Shown in pieces: positions 57,219-64,000 of a stretch of DNA of 64,000 nt. Below the pieces are notes generated by a model. It searched no databases, had not been told where the DNA came from, and worked only from the letters and a program-made list of their open reading frames with translations. A program made the position numbers and the translations under genes. Source of the DNA: Riptortus pedestris (lineage: Eukaryota > Arthropoda > Insecta > Hemiptera > Alydidae); NCBI GenBank assembly GCA_019009955.1, contig CM032228.1:70388501-70452500 (forward strand), given 5' to 3'. Positions within the stretch are counted from its first letter, which is position 1, and each line of letters starts with the position of its first letter.

Positions 57219-57520
57219 AAGAGGGCCATAGCGAAGGAGGATGAGCGCATGCAAGTAGGTTAGTAAATATATTTTTTAGCTGTACCTCAATGGATCTCTC
57301 ACTCTCCGTATTTGATTTTAGGATTTGACTTAAGCCCATTTATTATGTTCATTGCTGTTAAATATTTATTTTGTGTTTTTATTTATTGTTGTTAATATTA
57401 TTAATGACCCTGTTGCAATATAGAGATTTTATTCATGTTATTGTTTTTCATGTGTAGCTCTGAAGATGGAGGCAATAGTCTTCGAAAGCGCATAGCGCTG
57501 AAATAAAAAAAAATTGTGAA
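57219..57520 (+). mobile_element. Penelope-like element 3' part, right inverted copy
   Basis: The mirror of the left copy. AGAGGGCCATAGCGAAGGAG (57219-57238) matches the reverse complement of 57161-57182. Then ~205 bp of coding sequence are missing relative to the left copy, and CATGCAAGTAGGTTAGTAAA (57248) starts the matching 3' UTR, through CTGAAGATGGAGGCAATAGT, CTTCGAA at 57487. The two copies are head-to-head with an axis near 57200. Confidence 0.6.
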
Positions 57521-57604
57521 GAATTGGACGTCTTTTTCTCTCTCCAAGTAAAAATATTGTGGTGATATTTTGCATTTTGCCACTTCTATAAATCACTATT
57601 CCAA

Positions 57605-57715
57605 GTCCACTTTCAGCCATTACCGTAAATGGTCTTTAGTTTTTCATAAAATTCGGGGAAAATATAGAGTTTGGTAACAATCAAATAAAAATTATGACCG
57701 CTGAAGCGTGAAAAA
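57605..57715 (+). mobile_element. HINE body fragment
   Basis: CACTTTCAGCCATTACCGTA, GAGTTTGGTAACAATCAAAT, ATTATGACCGCTGAAGCGTG. Both ends are missing. Confidence 0.6.
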
Positions 57716-58580
57716 TGTAATGCTCATTTTTTGATATCTCTCCTTTATAGATATCACTTTATCAAATCTTGTTTTTAATCCCTCTGTACAAGAGTTTTCA
57801 ATCATTTGTTCAAACTTTTGAGAATTATTTTAACGTGCACGAATTCAACTTGTTAACGGGAAATAGGTCGACATGGTATTTTATATGTTTTGTAAATAAC
57901 TCATCAAGTTTTTAAGTACAAACTAATTTTGAAGGAAAATAATATTTTATTTATAGATTTTGCGTAGGAAACGCACATAGTGAATTCATTTGTTAGGGAG
58001 AAATTACTCTGTCTTTTCGTACATTGGAGAAAGATCAGCGATAGCAGAGGGTTCAGTCCCTGACTGGACTACTGTTGGGGGAGAGAGGGGTGGGAAGGGC
58101 TACAGAAATTTAATTAGCCTCTGGAGTTATTCATGTATTCAAATATATTCCAGGTTGGGCAGGTCCTTCCTCAGTCCAAAAATCTATAGGTATAGGTTGG
58201 TACCCCTGGGAGGGATGTTCGTCAGCTGCTATTCACCGGGCTCCTAGTCAGGCTAGAGGCTTTCTCTCTATGTATTCACAACTCAAAATATACAACAAAT
58301 TCCATACGATTTGGATTCTATTCCCTTATATTTTATCAAGTTAACGCACTTGGGCTGTTAAATAACAAAAAAAACAACATAATTTTGGGGGTTTTCTTGA
58401 TAATTTATAGAACTTTTCTTGACATTTTTATGACAAACAAAAAAGGTCCCATACATTTTTATTTTGTTGCTCTAATATATATATTCAGGAAAAGAAAAAA
58501 AGTTTGTCCACCTTAACCACCCCCTCCCCTTCCACTTAATTGATTTTGAACGGAATTTCAACACTCTAAGGCAAACTGTT
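57716..58580. other. Intergenic, no gene recognised
   Basis: An 85-codon frame at 57990-58247 (+) has no motif. Its region shares a ~27-bp string (AGGTTGGTACCCCTGGGAGG, GATGTTCG) with 59732-59760, so it is probably repeat-derived. Confidence 0.4.
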
Positions 58581-58581
58581 T

Positions 58582-58703
58582 TAGCAAATTTCCCTTAAGT
58601 TAATCAGCTATTGAGGTAATCATGACGCGATTTTCGAAATATTTCTTCAAATTTTCATCGATCCTACCTAGGAGATGACGAAAATTAGGTCCGATCAAAA
58701 CTG

Positions 58704-58750
<47 letters not shown>

Positions 58751-58752
58751 AA

Positions 58753-58799
<47 letters not shown>

Positions 58800-59602
58800 C
58801 TGTTATCGCTCTAGCGGGCGCAATTATTGTTTAATCGTGACAAAACTCGATATTTAGTCGTTTTATGTAAAAAGAAAAATCAAGTTCCTTAACGGCTGAA
58901 ATCGGACCAAGGGGAGGAGGGGTTTAAAGGGCAGGATTTTCGAAAATTCAAAATATCTCCATCTGATCGAAATATTGATTGATTGCTTTATAGAACCAAT
59001 CTTATTGCAAATTAAATGTACTATAATTGTTGTTATATACATTTATTCTCTATCTTGAATATTAACCGAGATGTTTGCATTTTTCACTTTTCAGCCTTTA
59101 GTAAAACCCCACTGATAATCATGTTGCATAAACAATACTCTACCACATTATTCTAGCCTGAAATACCAAACATTGTATTCAAGAGACCTTTATTATACGA
59201 GATACATGGAAATATGTCCTGGTGATCCGCCTTCCCCCTCCCCCGACTTAATGTCTTGGATTTCTAAAATTTGATTAATTGAGATAACAATTATTCTGAC
59301 TCATTATTAATTACAGTACTAGATATAGTAAATAGTTCTCATTAAAGTTAATATGTTATATTCTTATATATATCAGTAACTGTTTTTCTTTCCAGTGTGA
59401 GGCTGGCAGACCTGTTTGTTTACATTTCAAACGCTTCCCGTCTGCAGGTTATTAATATTGACTGAAGAATTTCTCATTTCCGTTTGTATTTATTCACTTA
59501 ACGTTCACGGTGGTGTTGTGTTACCAGTATGTAGATTTATCTACTAGTAAACTGCACGAGGGAAATCTGCTTAGTTTACGCAGCCCCTGCGTGACGGACT
59601 TC
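58582..59602 (-). mobile_element. HINE-like element, long form
   Basis: Opens TAGCAAATTTCCCTTAAGTT. Double (TA)n (58703-58744, 58757-58796), TTTGTCTGTTATCGCTCTAG, G-run GGGGAGGAGGGGTTTAAAGG. 5' end GGGAAATCTGCTTAGTTTAC, GCAGCCCCTGCGTGACGGAC. The 5' third (59100-59560) is a close copy of 37860-38290, defining a subfamily. Confidence 0.8.
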
Positions 59603-59903
59603 TTGAGTTATGCGAGAAGCACACAGACTACACCCAGAATGGGTCATAAAAGATAATCCCATGGAAATGTGGCATCCCGAACAATACTTGTTTTACTTCG
59701 TACTAGGAACTAAAAAGGAATCTACACCCCTAGGTTGGTACCTTGGGAGGGATGATCGAAACCTTACACTGATAATAAAGCCTCCAATTATGCTTTTCTA
59801 CTCAAAATTTACTCTCAGTAGCTAATAATGGAAGCTATAAATAGTTTTTAGTCTTGGACAATATCCCAAGGTGTATTGAGGTTTTCGAAATACTTCCTCA
59901 AAT

Positions 59904-59906
<3 letters not shown>
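59603..59906. other. Short non-repeat segment, frame without motif
   Basis: A 71-codon frame (59610-59825, +) reads HPEWVIKDNPMEMWHPEQYL and beyond. It is protein-like but unrecognised, and it shares a short string with 58193-58224. Possibly old mobile-element coding sequence. Confidence 0.3.
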
Positions 59907-59976
<70 letters not shown>

Positions 59977-59992
59977 CACACACACACACACA
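59907..59992. repeat. (CT)n(CA)n compound microsatellite
   Basis: CT tract 59907-59972, then ATACACACACACACACACAC. The open frames across it (LSLSLS, RERERE) are artefacts. Confidence 0.95.
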
Positions 59993-59994
59993 CT

Positions 59995-60222
59995 CTCACG
60001 GAGATATTTCGAATTTTCGAAATCCGCCCCCTCTAAATCGGGCAAGTGGGAGGGGGGGGGGCTCCCACTCATCTCATATTATCAATAAGCGGTTCTATAC
60101 TGAAGCACATTATTTGAAGCCTAAATACCAAATATTGTTCTCATTGAACGTTTACGTTTTGAGGTGACGACGCACTTGGGAAATCTGCTTCGTTAAGGCA
60201 GCCTCTGCGTGACGGACTTTTA
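59995..60222 (-). mobile_element. HINE 5'-half fragment that borders the satellite
   Basis: It begins after the CA tract with CACGGAGATATTTCGAATTT, then a rearranged G-run (GTGGGAGGGGGGGGGCTCCC), the long-form body (CTCCCACTCATCTCATATTA, CTAAATACCAAATATTGTTC), and the 5' end TTGGGAAATCTGCTTCGTTA, AGGCAGCCTCTGCGTGACGG. That 5' end is already in the satellite variant and is the first monomer edge. Confidence 0.72.
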
Positions 60223-63200
60223 TTTACTTAGACGTAGAGGATATTTTAATGAGATGTGGTCAATAGCGTTTCATGCCCGCAAGTGGGAAATCTGCTTCGT
60301 TAAGGCAGCCTCTGCGTGACGGACTTTTATTTACTTAGACGTAGAGGATATTTTAATGAGATTGGTCAATAGCGTTTTCATGCCCGCAAGTAGGAAATCT
60401 GCTTCGTTAAGGCAGCCTCTGCGTGACGGACTTTAATTTCCGTAGACGTAGAGAAAGTTTAAATGTTATGTGTTCATTAGCGTTTCATGCCCGCAAGTGG
60501 GAAATCTGCTTCGTTAAGGCAGCCTCTGCGTGACGGACTTTTATTTACTTAGACGTAGAGGATATTTTAATGAGATGTGGTCAATAGCGTTTCATGCCCG
60601 CAAGTAGGAAATCTGCTTCGTTAAGGCAGCCTCTGCGTGACGGACTTTTATTTACTTAGACGTAGAGGGATATTTTTAATGAGATGTGGTCAATAGCGTT
60701 TCATGCCCGCAAGTGGGAAATCTGCTTCGTTAAGGCAGCCTCTGCGTGACGGACTTTTATTTACTTAGAGGTAGAGGATATTTTAATGAGATGTGGTCAA
60801 TAGCGTTTCATGCCCGCAAGTGGGAAATCTGCTTCGTTAAGGCAGCCTCTGCGTGACGGACTTTTATTTACTTAGACGTAGAGGATATTTTAATGAGATG
60901 TGGTCAATAGCGTTTCATGCCCGCAAGTGGGAAATCTGCTTCGTTAAGGCAGCCTCTGCGTGACGGAATTTATTTACTTAGACGTAGAGAATATTTTAAT
61001 GAGATGTGGTCAATAGCGTTTCATGCCCGCAAGTGGGAAATCTGCTTCGTTAAGGCAGCCTCTGGGTGACGGACTTTTATTTACTTAGACGTAGAGAATA
61101 TTTTAATGAGATGTGGTCAATAGCGTTTCATGCCCGCAAGTGGGAAATCTGCTTCGTTAAGGCAGCCTCTGCGTGACGGACTTTTATTTACTTAGACGTA
61201 GAGAATATTTTAATGAGATGTGGTCAATAGCGTTTCATGCCCGCAAGTAGGAAATCTGCTCAGTTTGCCCAGCCTCTGGGTGACTGACTTTTATTTACTT
61301 AGACGTAGAGAATATTTTAATGAGATGTGGTCAATAGCGTTTCATGCCCGCAAGTAGGAAATCTGCTCAGTTTGCCCAGCCTCTGCGTGACGGACTTTTA
61401 TTTACTTAGACGTAGAGGATATTTTAATGAGATGTGGTCAATAGCGTTTCATGCCCGCAAGTAGGAAATCTGCTTCGTAAAGCCAGCCTCATCGAGACTG
61501 ACAAATAAATACTTAGACGTAGAGGATAATGTAATGAGATGTGGTCAATAGCGTTTCATGCCCGCAAGTGGGAAATCTGCTTCGTTAAGGCAGCCTCAGC
61601 GTGACGGACTTTTATTACTTAGACGTAGAGGATATTTTAATGAGATGTGGTCAATAGCGTTTCATGACCGCAAGTAGGAAATCTGATTAGTTAAGGCAGC
61701 CTGAGAGTGACGGACTTCTATTTACTTAGACGTAGAGGATATTTTAATGAGATGTGGTCAATAGCGTTTCATGCCCGCAAGTAGGAAATCTGCTTCGTTA
61801 AGGCAGCCTCTGCGTGACGGACTTTTATTTACTTAGACGTAGAGGATATTTTAATGAGATGTGGTCAATAGCGTTTCATGCCCGCAAGTGGGAAATCTGC
61901 TCAGTTTGCCCAGCCTCTGCGTGACGGACTTTTATTTACTTAGACGTAGAGAATATTTTAATGAGATGTGGTCAATAGCGTTTCATGCCCGCAAGTAGGA
62001 AATCTGCTCAGTTTGCCCAGCCTCTGCGTGACGGACTTTTATTTACTTAGACGTAGAGGATATTTTAATGAGATGTGGTCAATAGCGTTTCATGCCCGCA
62101 AGTAGGAAATCTGCTTCGTTAAGGCAGCCTCTGCGTGACGGACTTTTATTTACTTAGACGTAGAGGATATTTTAATGAGATGTGGTCAATAGCGTTTCAT
62201 GCCCGCAAGTGGGAAATCTGCTTCGTTAAGGCAGCCTCTGCGTGACGGACTTTTATTTACTTAGACGTAGAGGATATTTTAATGAGATGTGGTCAATAGC
62301 GTTTCATGCCCGCAAGTAGGAAATCTGCTAATTTATCGCAGCCTCTGCGTGACGGACTTTTATTTACTTAGACGTAGAGGATATTTTAATGAGATGTGGT
62401 CAATAGCGTTTCATGCCCGCAAGTGGGAAATCTGCTTCGTTAAGGCAGCCTCTGCGTGACGGACTTTTATTTACTTAGAGGTAGAGGATATTTTAATGAG
62501 ATGTGGTCAATAGCGTTTCATGCCCGCAAGTGGGAAATCTGCTTCGTTAAGGCAGCCTCTGCGTGACGGACTTTTATTTACTTAGACGTAGAGGATATTT
62601 TAATGAGATGTGGTCAATAGCGTTTTCATGCCCGCAAGTGGGAATCTGCTTCGTTAAGGCAGCCCTCTGCGTGACGGAATTTATTTACTTAGACGTAGAG
62701 AATATTTTAATGAGATGTGGTCAATAGCGTTTCATGCCCGCAAGTAGGAAATCTGCTAAGTTTCCGCAGCCTCTGCGTGACGGACTTTTATTTACTTAGA
62801 CGTAGAGAATATTTTAATGAGATGTGGTCAATAGCGTTTCATGCCCGCAAGTAGGAAATCTGCTCAGTTTGCCCAGCCTCTGCGTGACGGACTTTTATTT
62901 ACTTAGACGTAGAGGATATTTTAATGAGATGTGGTCAATAGCGTTTCATGCCCGCAAGTGGGAAATCTGCTTCGTTAAGGCAGCCCTCTGCGTGACGGAC
63001 TTTTATTTACTTAGACGTAGAGAATATTTTACTGAGATGTGGTCAATAGCGGTCAATGTCGGCATGCAGGAAATCAGCTCAGTTTGCCCAGCCTCTGCGT
63101 GACGGACTTTTATTTACTTAGACGTAGAGAATATTTTAATGAGATGTGGTCAATAGCGTTTCATGCCCGCAAGTGGGAAATCTGCTTCGTTAAGGCAGCC

Positions 63201-64000
63201 TCTGCGTGACGGACTTTTATTTACTTAGAGGTAGAGGATATTTTAATGAGATGTGGTCAATAGCGTTTCATGCCCGCAAGTGGGAAATCTGCTTCGTTAA
63301 GGCAGCCTCTGCGTGACGGACTTTTATTTACTTAGACGTAGAGGATATTTAAATGAGATGTGGTCCAATAGCGTTTCATGCCCGCAAGTGGGAAATCTGC
63401 TTCGTTAAGGCAGCCTCTGCGTGACGGAATTTATTTACTTAGACGTAGTAGAGAGAATATTTTAATGAGATGTGGTCAATAGCGTTTCATGCCCGCAAGT
63501 GGGAAATCTGCTTCGTTAAGGCAGCCTCTGGGTGACGGACTTTTATTTACTTAGACGTAGAGAATATTTTAATGAGATGTGGTCAATAGCGTTTCATGCC
63601 CGCAAGTGGGAAATCTGCTTCGTTAAGGCAGCCTCTGCGTGACGGAATTTATTTACTTAGACGTAGAGAATATTTTAATGAGATGTGGTCAATAGCGTTT
63701 CATGCCCGCAAGTAGGAAATCTGCTCAGTTTGCCCAGCCTCTGCGTGACGGACTTTTATTTACTTAGACGTAGAGAATATTTTAATGAGATGTGGTCAAT
63801 AGCGTTTCATGCCCGCAAGTAGGAAATCTGCTCAGTTTGCCCAGCCTCTGCGTGACGGACTTTTATTTACTTAGACGTAGAGGATATTTTAATGAGATGT
63901 GGTCAATAGCGTTTCATGCCCGCAAGTAGGAAATCTGCTTCGTTAAGGCAGCCTCTGCGTGACGGACTTTTATTTACTTAGACGTAGAGGATATTTTAAT
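60175..64000. repeat. 107-bp satellite array derived from the HINE 5' end (runs off the window)
   Basis: The monomer is GTGGGAAATCTGCTTCGTTA, AGGCAGCCTCTGCGTGACGG, ACTTTTATTTACTTAGACGT, AGAGGATATTTTAATGAGAT, GTGGTCAATAGCGTTTCATG, CCCGCAA. AAG-TGGG/TAGG starts fall at 60281, 60388, 60495 and 60602 (107 bp apart). About 35 copies lie within the window. Two main variants occur: TGCTTCGTTAAGGCAGCC (majority) and TGCTCAGTTTGCCCAGCC (for example ~61255, 61365, 61890, 62000, 62862, 63725, 63835). Multi-monomer blocks recur near 60711, 62411 and 63171. The first ~50 bp of each monomer equal the HINE 5' terminus. Confidence 0.95.

Noticed and set aside
59848..60088. Frames with SLSLS or REREREs
   Set aside because: A (CT)n/(CA)n artefact.
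62824..63102. 92-codon frame with repeated LLRRR motif
   Set aside because: It lies wholly inside the 107-bp satellite. 107 is not a multiple of 3, so the reading only persists across a few irregular monomers.
60175..64000. CRISPR array
   Set aside because: The whole 107-bp unit repeats with no variable spacers, and the host is eukaryotic. It is a satellite.

Overview
The window looks like a gene desert from an AT-rich animal nuclear genome, most likely an arthropod and probably an insect. This rests on the transposon content: I/Jockey-like LINEs with TAAA-type tails, a tRNA-derived SINE, HINE-like non-autonomous Helentrons, Tc1/mariner and hAT MITEs, solo LTRs and a Penelope-like fragment. 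I find no intact host protein-coding gene, no rRNA and no stand-alone tRNA gene. Most long open frames are artefacts of microsatellites (TA, CT, GT) or lie inside repeats. The species cannot be named from the sequence.

The commonest component is one repeat family, called HINE here, with more than 20 copies or fragments on both strands. In its own 5'-to-3' sense it starts GTCCGTCACGCAGGGGCTGC (a hairpin, ACGCAG-GGG-CTGCGT). It then carries the subterminal 11-mer GCAGATTTCCC, a G/C-homopolymer-bearing body and a (TA)n tract. It ends in a palindrome, GATTTCCCTTAAGGGAAATC followed by TGCTAA, whose right arm is the inverted copy of the subterminal 11-mer. That architecture matches HINE/DINE-1-type non-autonomous Helentrons. 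HINE strands below are given in that sense.

Layout: 0.09-1.7 kb, HINE plus stacked HINE 5' ends. 2.3-5.3 kb, a ~50-bp tandem array with a 299-bp higher-order unit, split by a retroposon. 6.4-9.4 kb, a 73-bp satellite. 10.5-15.5 kb, a dead LINE with ORF1, endonuclease and RT remains, interrupted by a TIR element and cut off by a solo LTR. 15.8-16.3 kb, an unidentified decayed reading frame. 18.4-22.2 kb, four HINE copies in alternating orientation, one carrying a SINE. 22.95-23.57 kb, a Tc1-like deletion derivative. 25.7-31 kb, LINE 3' ends, a hAT MITE and a (TA)n-bounded repeat. 31.0-34.3 kb, a HINE split at its (TA)n by a 2.7-kb repeat-in-repeat insertion. 34.5-41.5 kb, more HINEs and a SINE. 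41.6-43.2 kb, LINE RT/RNase H remains. 44.2-54.6 kb, SINEs, HINEs, a solo LTR and LINE 3' ends. 56.7-57.5 kb, a head-to-head inverted Penelope-like pair. 58.6-60.2 kb, HINEs. 60.2-64.0 kb, a 107-bp satellite that runs off the window.

The most notable result is that the 107-bp satellite appears to be built from the 5' terminus of the HINE element. The array begins exactly at the end of a HINE fragment, each monomer contains the HINE 5'-terminal hairpin and subterminal repeat, and a proto-dimer of the same unit lies at 1.56-1.68 kb. This suggests that a rolling-circle transposon end seeded a satellite. All assignments are by eye; no alignment or database search was run.
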